Assembly (NCBI GenBank): GCA_025980505.1
Contig: JAICXI010000169.1
Span: forward strand, 1-5,212
Source: a bacterium
GTDB taxonomy: Bacteria > Oederibacteriota > Muellerivitia > Muellerivitales > Muellerivitaceae
DNA: 5,212 nt
Direction of reading: 5' to 3'
The translations under genes were made by a program, and so were the position numbers. This document shows, piece after piece, positions 1 through 5,212 of the stretch. The notes below the pieces were generated by a model. That model was not told the origin of the DNA. It was given only the letters and a program-made list of their open reading frames with translations, and did no database searches. Positions within the stretch are counted from its first letter, which is position 1. Every line of letters starts with the position of its first letter.

Positions 1-1003
1 CCTTCAAGACGGCCAGGGGCGCCCGCGCCGCGTCCGGGCCCGGGACTCCCGGGGTCAGGACCTGGAGGTCCGACACTCCCCGGAAAAGAAGGTTGCCAAG
101 CCCGGTGGCAAGCCCCACCCGGAGGGTGACCGGCGAGGGGACGATGGCGGTTTCCCCCGGGGCCTTCCATTCTTCCCACTGCTTGAGACGTTGTTCCTTC
201 CTTTTCCGGGCCGTTTGGGGGGCCTTCGCCGCGACGGCCGCTGCTTCCTTCTTCAGGGCCGCGTCGTCGGGCTCGATGGCCATGGCTTGTTCGAACTTGG
301 CGAGGGACTGGGAATAGCGGCCGTCCCGGGCAAGGATCTCGGCCATGGCCCGGTGGGCGAACTTGTAACTGGCGTCCTGCTTCACGGCCCCCTCATAAGC
401 CCGGAGGGCCCGGTCCCGGTCCCCCAGGCTCCGGGAAACTTGGGCCAACTGCCACAGCCCCAGGGCGAACCCGGGCTTGAGGCCGGTCAGTTGGAGGAGG
501 TACTTTTGGGCGTCGGCCAGGGCCGCGCGGGACGAGCCCTGGGTGCGGATGCTTTTCCACTTGGATTGGTACAGGCAAAGCCGGGCCAGGCCCCACAGGA
601 TGTCCGGGTTGTCGGGGTGCGACTTGTTGAGCCCCTCCAGGTCGGACTTGGCGTTGAGGAACTTCCCCATTTGCTCCAGGGTGAGGGCCAGGTCCACCTG
701 GACCTTCCAATCCTTGGCCGCCGCCAGGTAGTTTTGGTAGGCCGCCACCGCCCCCTCATAGTCGCCCCGGCTTTTGCGCAGGTCCGCCAGTTCCAGCCAC
801 AAGTCCTTTTGGTCCGGCTCTTCCTCCAGTTTTTGGAGAACCGCTTCCTCCAGGGCCCCGTTTTGCCCCTGGGCGAACATGCGGCCGATCTTCACCTGGA
901 ACGATTCGGCGAAAGCCGGGGAAAGGGAGGGGAAAAAATAAAGTCCAACGCAAAGGCAGGAAGACGCGAAGAAGAACTTTTTTTGATCCGCGGAAAAAGT
1001 CAT
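1..1003 (-). CDS. Secreted TPR-repeat protein, possibly TPR-SpoIID/LytB fusion (3' end outside window)
   Basis: The frame is open without a stop for 334 codons and runs off the left edge, so the C-terminus is missing. Residues 1-32 look like a Sec signal peptide: MTFSADQKK, a hydrophobic core, then a likely cut after Ala-Phe-Ala. Residues about 67-247 hold roughly five TPR-like helix pairs. The clearest are 67-100 (motif GDYEGAVAAYQ), 180-213 (GDRDRALRAYEGAV) and 214-247 (GRYSQSLAKFEQAMAIEPDD). The repeat at 134-180 carries an insertion. A Lys/Arg/Glu-rich linker (251-280) leads to a new domain at about 292 beginning TLRVGLATGLGNLLFRGV. That resembles the opening strand of SpoIID/LytB domains (cell-wall remodelling), but only about 40 residues are visible, so this is inference. 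TPRs would mediate protein contacts outside the cytoplasm. An in-frame ATG at 1039 would add 12 AT-rich codons. I prefer 1003 because it gives a normal signal-peptide n-region; neither start has a strong Shine-Dalgarno. Confidence 0.8.
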   Translation of the reverse strand, partial: MTFSADQKKFFFASSCLCVGLYFFPSLSPAFAESFQVKIGRMFAQGQNGALEEAVLQKLEEEPDQKDLWLELADLRKSRGDYEGAVAAYQNYLAAAKDWKVQVDLALTLEQMGKFLNAKSDLEGLNKSHPDNPDILWGLARLCLYQSKWKSIRTQGSSRAALADAQKYLLQLTGLKPGFALGLWQLAQVSRSLGDRDRALRAYEGAVKQDASYKFAHRAMAEILARDGRYSQSLAKFEQAMAIEPDDAALKKEAAAVAAKAPQTARKRKEQRLKQWEEWKAPGETAIVPSPVTLRVGLATGLGNLLFRGVSDLQVLTPGVPGPDAARAPLAVLK

Positions 1004-1040
1004 TTTTTCAAAACTTTCTTCTGAATTTCGATGTTTCATG

Positions 1041-1056
1041 CCGATTTTTTAATCGG
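1041..1056. repeat. Small inverted repeat overlapping the putative -10 box
   Basis: CCGATT and AATCGG form a perfect 6-bp inverted repeat around a 4-base AT loop. It overlaps the proposed -10 element of the TPR gene and lies immediately before the upstream ATG at 1039. It could be an operator half-site pair or a small mRNA hairpin. It is not followed by a clean T-tract on either strand, so I do not call it a terminator. The function is unknown. Confidence 0.4.
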
Positions 1057-1073
1057 GGCCTCGACTTTTTCAA
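1046..1073 (-). promoter_or_regulatory. Putative sigma70-type promoter of the TPR gene
   Basis: On the minus strand, TTGAAA (1068-1073) is separated by 16 bases from TAAAAA (1046-1051), in an AT-rich stretch between the upstream terminator and the TPR gene. The -10 box matches the consensus at 4 of 6 positions, so this is a moderate candidate. Transcription would begin around 1039, at or next to an in-frame ATG. The transcript would then be leaderless from 1039, or have about a 36-base leader if translation starts at 1003. Confidence 0.45.
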
Positions 1074-1125
1074 ATGCTTGGGCCGCCCCTCACGAATTTT
1101 CAGAGGCGTCCAAAATTTTGGCGTG

Positions 1126-1161
1126 AAAATAAAAAAGCCCTTTTGGCCAAGCCAAAAGGGC
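1126..1161 (-). terminator. Intrinsic terminator of the HU-like bicistronic unit
   Basis: Read on the minus strand, a perfect 11-bp stem (GCCCTTTTGGC with GCCAAAAGGGC, 1137-1147 and 1151-1161) closes a 3-base loop. It is followed directly by six Ts, an A and four more Ts. It begins about 48 bases after the stop codon of the 166-aa gene and separates that unit from the TPR gene. On the plus strand the A-run before the stem makes it a poor plus-strand terminator, though the stem itself is symmetric. Confidence 0.93.
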
Positions 1162-1209
1162 CTCCGGCAAGGAAACATCCTTTTTTATTCCGTCTTCACT
1201 TCCCTCTTC

Positions 1210-1710
1210 TTACTTCTTGACCAGTTCCAGCTTCTTGGAGCCCAAGACCGCCTCGTCCCTCGAATACCAGTAGCCCGTGTTGTCGATGACTTCCAGGTTG
1301 GGGATGTAACGCTTCTTGAGGTAATCCAGCAGCTTGACAAGGGTGACGTGGGTGGAGACGTCCGAGGACCGGGCGGTAATGTTGGTATGGACCTGGTGGA
1401 GGATCTGCCGGGTCCCGGCCACCATCCCCCTTTGGAGCAGGTCGGCCGGCGCCTTCTCGTAAAAAATATGGGAAAGGTAGCCTTCCTTGTCGAAGGTCAG
1501 TTGGAGCGGGGACGTGGTTTTGTTGAGGGTCAACCGGATGCCCTTGAGGGAAAGCCGGGCGCCGGGGATTTCGCCTTCTTGGACGAAGACGTGGTCCACC
1601 ATTTCATGGGACCAGCCGCTCACCTGGGCGATCTCGCGGAACTCTTCCTGGATTTCCCGGATGGCTTCCTGACTCTTGATCTTCCCGAAATAATGAATGG
1701 TCGTAGACAT
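1210..1710 (-). CDS. Unrecognised 166-aa cytoplasmic protein, partner of the HU-like gene
   Basis: I do not recognise this family. The protein has no signal peptide or membrane segment and looks soluble. Residues 12-30 (KSQEAIREIQEEFREIAQV) look like an amphipathic helix. Residues about 52-85 alternate as short beta strands (LSLKGIRLTL, LQLTFDKEGYL, SHIFYEK). Residues about 90-133 look helical, and the C-terminal part contains PNLEVIDNTGYWYSRDEA with adjacent aromatics. Conserved-looking polar and aromatic residues include W33, H35, H105, H108, H121, Y146 and W148, but no known catalytic motif is evident. The ATG at 1710 is supported by a strong GGGAGGGG four bases upstream and by its position 14 bases after the HU-like stop, so the two are almost certainly co-transcribed. 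A terminator follows. A role linked to DNA or nucleoid function is only guilt by association. Confidence 0.88.
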   Translation of the reverse strand: MSTTIHYFGKIKSQEAIREIQEEFREIAQVSGWSHEMVDHVFVQEGEIPGARLSLKGIRLTLNKTTSPLQLTFDKEGYLSHIFYEKAPADLLQRGMVAGTRQILHQVHTNITARSSDVSTHVTLVKLLDYLKKRYIPNLEVIDNTGYWYSRDEAVLGSKKLELVKK

Positions 1711-1714
1711 CCAT

Positions 1715-1722
1715 CCCCTCCC
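1715..1722 (-). promoter_or_regulatory. Ribosome binding site of the 166-aa gene
   Basis: GGGAGGGG on the minus strand lies 4 bases before the ATG at 1710, within the 14-base gap after the HU-like stop codon. It fixes the start of the second gene. It also contrasts with the absence of any Shine-Dalgarno before the HU-like gene. Confidence 0.75.
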
Positions 1723-1724
1723 GG

Positions 1725-2078
1725 TTACCGGCCCACCGCCTCAAGGAACATCTCCAGTTGGCCGTTTCGGGCGGCCACGGGTGGACGTTCCTCCGGTAGG
1801 TTCCGGAATAATTTTCTCAAATTTTTGCCGGCTTTGAATGAAACCTTCTTGTATGTAGGAAGGGCGATGGAAAGGTTCCGGGCCATATCGCGGCCCTTTT
1901 TGCCGGTGACAATTTTAGTCTGAAAAACCCCAAAATCCCTGATTTCAATCCGCTGGCCGTTTAAAAGGCCTTGTTCCATAGTGGAGAGAAGCCTTTTCAC
2001 GACCACTTGCGCATCCGGCAGGGCAAGTTTAGTGGTCTTGGCGACTTCTCGCACTATATCTTGTAGGACCACCTTCAT
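1725..2078 (-). CDS. HU/IHF-family DNA-binding protein, variant arm
   Basis: This is a small basic nucleoid protein expected to bind and bend DNA as a dimer. The 117 residues follow the HU/IHF order. An N-terminal helical dimerisation region (MKVVLQDIVREVAKTTKL, then helix 20-41) leads to the family signature GQRIEIRDFGVFQTK at 41-55. The beta arm runs about 56-75, and the body closes with the conserved VSFKAGKNLRKLF at 79-91. It is longer than the usual 90-100 residues because of a tail (92-117, NLPEERPP then FLEAVGR). The arm aligns without gaps to the canonical pattern, but the tip Arg-Asn-Pro is Arg-Asp-Met (63-65), so the DNA-intercalating proline is absent. The ATG at 2078 starts on the first helix; it has no Shine-Dalgarno and sits 7 bases after a TATAAT box. 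The gene is first in a two-gene unit. HU and IHF cannot be told apart here, and it may be a specialised paralogue. Confidence 0.93.
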   Translation of the reverse strand: MKVVLQDIVREVAKTTKLALPDAQVVVKRLLSTMEQGLLNGQRIEIRDFGVFQTKIVTGKKGRDMARNLSIALPTYKKVSFKAGKNLRKLFRNLPEERPPVAARNGQLEMFLEAVGR

Positions 2079-2085
2079 GAGTCGA

Positions 2086-2115
2086 ATTATAGGCCTTATT
2101 TCAGGCTGAAGTCAA
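2086..2115 (-). promoter_or_regulatory. Near-consensus sigma70-type promoter giving a leaderless HU-like mRNA
   Basis: On the minus strand, TTGACT (2110-2115), an 18-base spacer and a perfect TATAAT (2086-2091) precede the HU-like ATG at 2078. Only 7 bases separate the -10 box from the ATG, so the expected start of transcription falls on or one base before the start codon. No Shine-Dalgarno is present in those 7 bases. The promoter fits within the 52-base gap after comEC, so the HU-like unit can be transcribed independently of comEC. Confidence 0.8.
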
Positions 2116-2130
2116 CTTTCGGTAAAAGAA

Positions 2131-4806
2131 TTAGTACGACCCTGTAAAAGATTTGTCGAGGGATCCCGCTTGGAAATTCCGCCACTTTTCTTCCCGGAAG
2201 GTCCGGTAGCGGCCATGCCCGTCGGCGTACAGTTCCAGCTCCACGGCCCCTTCCTTGGCGGTGGAAAGAACCACCGCTTCCGGCACCGCGGCTTGGTAGG
2301 CGGCCCGCGCCTTGGGGTAATCCCGCCAGTCGCTCAAAACCACGAAACGGGGGCGAAGGCCTTTGGCGCAAAGCGCGGGCTCCCCGGTGGACCGGCCGTG
2401 GTGGGGCGCCAGGAGCCAGTCCACCTTAGGGAAAGGCCGGTTGTCCTTCAATAACCGCAGGAGGCCTTCTTTTTCCAAATCACCCGGCAGGATCAAGTGG
2501 AACCCGCCGTAGGAAACGAGGGAAACCATGGAAAGGTTGTTGGCGCCGTTGCGGCGCGGGACGTAGGAAGCGGGCGGGTGGAGGACGGCGATCCCCACTC
2601 CCGGGAAGGAACGCACCTGGTCCCCTTCTTCCAGGCCGGACAAGGACGTGCCGCCGGCTTGAAGCAGGGCCTTCAACTTCCCATAGCTCTCACTGTCCGA
2701 TTGGGCGCCCCGTCCCCCATAAGCCTCCGAGACCGGGTAAGCCGACACCAGGTTGACCAACCCGCCCGCGTGGTCCTCATCCGGGTGGGTGCTGAGTATC
2801 CCTTCGACCCTTTGGACGCCGATATGCCGCAAGTAGGCCACCATGGGGTTGTAACGGTCCGGCCCCTGCGTGGCCTTGCCGCCGTCCACCACCAGCACCT
2901 TCCCCTTGGGCGATTCCAACACCACCGCGTTACCGTGGCCCACGGCCAGGAACACCACCCGCAAGGGCCGGGTACGCAAGCCTTGCGCCAATCCCGCGCA
3001 GAGGGTGGCCGCGATAAAAAGCATCCAAGCCCGGCGCACCCCGCGCCGGCCTTTTTCAAGGAAGGTCTCTCGCCTTTTCCAATTCACGGAAGGTTGTTCG
3101 GGAACGGAACCCGGCCAGAAGAAATAGAAGGATGCGAGGAGCAAGGCATGGAAGGCCAGGACCCACGCCAAGGATGGGGACGCCACCACCCAGTCGGCCT
3201 TGGGAAGGCGGGCCAGGAGGCCGGCCAGGAAGGCGAGCAGCCTCAAGGGCACCTCGCAGGCCGCTCCGAAGAGCGTGCCCAGGGCCGGATGCAGGCAGGC
3301 CCCGGCCAGGAGTGTGAGGCCCCCGGCCGTGGCCAGAAGCGACAGGGGCACGATCATCAGGTTGGCCGGGACCGAATAAACGGCCGCCTGGTTAAAATCG
3401 TAAAGGATGAGGCAACCGACGGCCAACTGGGCTGCGGTGGTGGAGGCCGCCACGAGCGCCGCGGGCCGCCACAGGAAGGACAGTTTTTCCATCATCCGTG
3501 AAGCCGTGACCATGAGGCCGGCCGTGGCCAGGAAGGAGATTTGGAAGGAAAGGTCCTGCAGGACGAAGGGGTTGAGGAACACCAGCACCAGGGCCGTGGC
3601 CAGAAGCAGCCGGCCGCCGTGGATGCGCCTCTCGAAGAGGACCGCCAAAAGCGCCAGGGCCGAGAAAAGGCCCGCCCGGCAGACCGGCGGATTGGCGCCG
3701 GTCATGAGCACGAAAAAAAGCAGGGCCACGAGCGACAACCCCGCCGCGGTTTTGCGGCCCAACTGCAGCACTCGGAGGACCATGAAACAAAGGCCCGCGA
3801 TGAAGGCCGTGATGAGTCCCGAAACGGCCAGGATATGGATGGTGCCGGTCAGGAAAAAGGATTCCACCATGTCCTCGGGCAGCGAAGCCCTTTCCCCCAA
3901 TATCAGGCCGTCCAACAACGCGTTTTCCGGGTAAGGCAGGAAGCGGTAGAGGGTGTCCTCGGCATGGCGTTTCAAGGCGAAAGCCCACTTGAGGAGGAAG
4001 AAGCCCTGCGGGCCCTCCCTTGCGGCGGCGGGGTCCGACCGGGCCGGAGAGAACGCTCCCGGTCCGCCGGATTTCCGCCATTGGCCCGGCGAAACGTACA
4101 TCACGTAAGCCACGCCCTTGGTCTTCAGGTAATGGGCGTAATCGAATTGTCCCGGGTTCAGGGCCGGCCGCGGGGCCTGGATCTTCCCCTCGATTTCCAC
4201 AAGGTCGCCGTAGGAAAGGACCGCCTGGGGGGCCCCGGGGGACAGGCGGAAGGTGCAGCGCACCTTCATCGGCGGAAGCTTTCGATAGCCGTCATTGTCC
4301 CTCTGCGCCAAGGCTCCGGGAGACGGATGATGCGGGTTCGAAACATCACCCTCACCCCGGTCCCCTCCCCTTGGGGGCGAGGGTGGCAAGTCCCCCTTCT
4401 CCCTTCTTGAGGGGAGAAGGCCGGCTTGTCCCTCGAAGCCTCTAGAGCGAAGAGGGAGATGAGGGTGCGGTTGCTTTTGAGGAGGAACCGTTCGACCTGG
4501 GCCGGGGCCAAACATCCCGACGAGCGTGCAGACCGCCCGGACCTCCTTCACGAAGGGCTGGTAGGAGCCGCCCGCCCTGCCCGTATCGTGGCTTCCCTGC
4601 GCGTGGCCGAAAAGAAGCTGCGGTTCCTCGCACACGTAAACGCGGAAAAGACCCTTTTGGGGATAGGGGAAAACCGCTTGTTGGTGTTGGTACGCCTTTT
4701 CGGCGAGGAAAAACCGCAGTCCGAAGAGCGCCGGCAGGAACAGGATCAAAAAGGTCTTTTTCATAGGGCCCCGCATAGACGGCTTCAAAGAATCGTTCCT
4801 GCCCAC
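2131..4806 (-). CDS. comEC: ComEC/Rec2-family DNA uptake channel protein
   Basis: This inner-membrane protein carries single-stranded DNA into the cytoplasm during natural transformation. Of 891 residues, 15-35 form an N-terminal membrane segment and about 50-240 an OB-like DUF4131 region ending in LSYGDLVEIEGK and NPGQFDYAHYL. About 295-565 is the multi-helix competence domain with GERASLP and GTIHILAVSGLI (321-332). About 613-870 is a metallo-beta-lactamase-like domain with VVDGG (639-643), THPDEDHAGG (673-682), LPGD (773-776) and PHHG (801-804), so the metal ligands look intact. The usual DVGQGD motif reads AVGHGN (621-626), and the usual SGLH reads SGLI. The GTG at 4806 is chosen for its Shine-Dalgarno; ATGs at 4776 and 4764 would start nearer the membrane helix. 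Residues about 114-154 are encoded by an inserted palindromic repeat, and codon bias suggests a frame disturbance from about residue 99, so N-terminal integrity is uncertain. It follows the preceding gene by about 21 bases. Confidence 0.93.
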   Translation of the reverse strand: MGRNDSLKPSMRGPMKKTFLILFLPALFGLRFFLAEKAYQHQQAVFPYPQKGLFRVYVCEEPQLLFGHAQGSHDTGRAGGSYQPFVKEVRAVCTLVGMFGPGPGRTVPPQKQPHPHLPLRSRGFEGQAGLLPSRREKGDLPPSPPRGGDRGEGDVSNPHHPSPGALAQRDNDGYRKLPPMKVRCTFRLSPGAPQAVLSYGDLVEIEGKIQAPRPALNPGQFDYAHYLKTKGVAYVMYVSPGQWRKSGGPGAFSPARSDPAAAREGPQGFFLLKWAFALKRHAEDTLYRFLPYPENALLDGLILGERASLPEDMVESFFLTGTIHILAVSGLITAFIAGLCFMVLRVLQLGRKTAAGLSLVALLFFVLMTGANPPVCRAGLFSALALLAVLFERRIHGGRLLLATALVLVFLNPFVLQDLSFQISFLATAGLMVTASRMMEKLSFLWRPAALVAASTTAAQLAVGCLILYDFNQAAVYSVPANLMIVPLSLLATAGGLTLLAGACLHPALGTLFGAACEVPLRLLAFLAGLLARLPKADWVVASPSLAWVLAFHALLLASFYFFWPGSVPEQPSVNWKRRETFLEKGRRGVRRAWMLFIAATLCAGLAQGLRTRPLRVVFLAVGHGNAVVLESPKGKVLVVDGGKATQGPDRYNPMVAYLRHIGVQRVEGILSTHPDEDHAGGLVNLVSAYPVSEAYGGRGAQSDSESYGKLKALLQAGGTSLSGLEEGDQVRSFPGVGIAVLHPPASYVPRRNGANNLSMVSLVSYGGFHLILPGDLEKEGLLRLLKDNRPFPKVDWLLAPHHGRSTGEPALCAKGLRPRFVVLSDWRDYPKARAAYQAAVPEAVVLSTAKEGAVELELYADGHGRYRTFREEKWRNFQAGSLDKSFTGSY
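4347..4467. repeat. GC-rich palindromic repeat element inside comEC
   Basis: The 121-bp element is bounded by perfect 8-bp inverted ends, CACCCTCA (4347-4354) and TGAGGGTG (4460-4467). Inside are two hairpins. One is an imperfect C-rich/G-rich stem at 4363-4383. The other has a perfect 9-bp stem, CCTTCTCCC (4395-4403) with GGGAGAAGG (4412-4420), and an 8-base loop. The plus strand translates as peptides such as LTPVPSPWGRG and HPHPGPLPLGAR. These resemble the recurring low-complexity peptides produced when intergenic palindromic repeats of many Gram-negative genomes are mistaken for genes. Here the element lies within the comEC frame at residues about 114-154 and introduces no stop codon. It is a non-autonomous repeat with no transposase. 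Confidence 0.75.
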
Positions 4807-4811
4807 GGGGG

Positions 4812-4820
4812 CCCCTTCCT
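4812..4820 (-). promoter_or_regulatory. Ribosome binding site supporting the comEC GTG start
   Basis: AGGAAGGGG on the minus strand ends 5 bases before the GTG at 4806 and lies in the short gap after the preceding stop codon. The two downstream ATG candidates (4776, 4764) lack a comparable site at normal spacing, which is why the GTG start is preferred. Confidence 0.6.
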
Positions 4821-4827
4821 ACGGGGT

Positions 4828-5212
4828 TCATCGAAGCTGGGCGGGAACCTCGCCCTTGAAGGTGATGAACCCGAAACCCGAGACGTCCACGTTGTCGCCG
4901 TTGAAGGTCCGCACCACCTCGATCTTGAGGAAGTACTTCCCCTTGGCGTACTTGGTGGTCCTGGCGGTGTACCAAAAGGTGCGGCGGGCCCTTTTCCAGG
5001 CGCCGTCCACCCGAACGCCGGAGTCGGAGAACTTGAGCGTGAATTCCAGGGGCCGGCCGAAGTCCTTGTCCATCCGTTGGAGCACCTTGGCCACATCCTC
5101 CGGTCCCCGCACCTGCCCTTCGAACCCCACGTCCAGCCGGTCGCTCAAGTCCTTGCCGTCGCCGTGGAGGATGTCTTTCATGGCGCCGTCGCTCATGGCC
5201 TCGGCTTTGGCG
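4828..5212 (-). CDS. C-terminal part of an unrecognised protein upstream of comEC (5' end outside window)
   Basis: The frame is open to the right edge. A Met at 5196 is preceded by in-frame sense codons (AKAEA) and has no convincing ribosome binding site, so I treat it as internal and the gene as partial. The visible 128 residues begin with a helical stretch (EAMSDGAMKDILHG, then LSDRLDVGFEG and GPEDVAKVLQRMDKDFG). They continue as a series of probable antiparallel strands (LEFTLKFSDSGVRVDG, RRTFWYTART, KGKYFLKIEVVRTF, DVSGFGFITFKG). Helices followed by a curved sheet are reminiscent of NTF2-like folds, but I cannot name a family. No membrane segment is visible. The stop lies about 21 bases before the comEC GTG, consistent with one operon. 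Confidence 0.75.
   Translation of the reverse strand, partial: AKAEAMSDGAMKDILHGDGKDLSDRLDVGFEGQVRGPEDVAKVLQRMDKDFGRPLEFTLKFSDSGVRVDGAWKRARRTFWYTARTTKYAKGKYFLKIEVVRTFNGDNVDVSGFGFITFKGEVPAQLR

Noticed and set aside
938..1003. Lipoprotein signal in the TPR protein (Cys in FASSC)
   Set aside because: The residues before the Cys do not fit a good lipobox, and a normal signal peptidase I site (AFA) lies downstream.
191..1024. Long plus-strand open frame (277 codons)
   Set aside because: It is antisense to the TPR gene. The minus-strand frame shows a signal peptide, TPR motifs and strong third-position G/C bias, while the plus-strand product is a Gly/Leu/Gln-rich shadow without recognisable domains.
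1078..1923. Plus-strand open frame (281 codons) spanning two minus-strand genes
   Set aside because: It crosses the terminator and both genes of the HU-like unit, which have clear family or codon support on the other strand, and it has no ribosome binding site.
2092..2109. Weak inverted repeat (GCC/GGC) after comEC as a comEC terminator
   Set aside because: The stem is only 3-4 bp, no T-tract follows, and the sequence is the spacer of the HU-like promoter.
2497..3501. Long plus-strand open frame (334 codons) opposite comEC
   Set aside because: It is a shadow of the high-GC comEC coding strand. The minus-strand protein matches ComEC domains throughout this region.
3541..4410. Plus-strand open frame (289 codons) ending in LTPVPSPWGRG-like sequence
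   Set aside because: It is antisense to comEC, and its end is the translated palindromic repeat rather than a real protein terminus.
4395..4420. Hairpin that could be an intrinsic terminator in comEC
   Set aside because: The 9-bp stem is followed by no T-tract on either strand, and it is explained as part of the palindromic repeat.

Overview
This is a GC-rich bacterial window in which every supported gene lies on the minus strand. Nothing in it fixes the phylum. A ComEC-type DNA uptake channel, an HU/IHF-family protein and a secreted TPR protein suggest a bacterium with a cell envelope and natural competence potential. Coding DNA is rich in G/C at third codon positions, and the intergenic stretches are clearly AT-richer. 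I describe the layout in the direction of transcription, from high to low coordinates.

Region A (5212 to 2131). The 3' part of an unrecognised gene enters from the right edge. It is followed after about 21 bases by comEC, which has a GTG start with a good ribosome binding site. The ComEC protein has an N-terminal membrane/OB-like region, a multi-helix competence domain and a C-terminal metallo-beta-lactamase-like domain with its metal motifs. Its N-terminal part carries a roughly 120-bp GC-rich palindromic repeat (4347-4467) that is read through as codons. Just before the repeat, codon usage indicates a reading-frame disturbance.

Region B (2115 to 1126). This is a compact bicistronic unit with visible ends. 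A near-consensus sigma70-type promoter (TTGACT, 18 bases, TATAAT) lies so close to the HU-family start codon that the mRNA should be leaderless. The HU-like gene is followed 14 bases later by a 166-aa protein of unknown function, and then by a textbook intrinsic terminator. The HU-like protein lacks the usual arm-tip proline.

Region C (1073 to 1). A weaker promoter-like sequence precedes a long open frame that leaves the window at the left edge. It encodes a signal peptide, about five TPR-like repeats, a basic linker and the start of a C-terminal domain that may be SpoIID/LytB-like.

No tRNA, rRNA, CRISPR array, insertion sequence or plus-strand gene could be supported. I do not see a clearly new multi-gene system. 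The parts most worth a second look are the repeat inside comEC, the unknown partner of the HU variant, and the leaderless promoter architecture.
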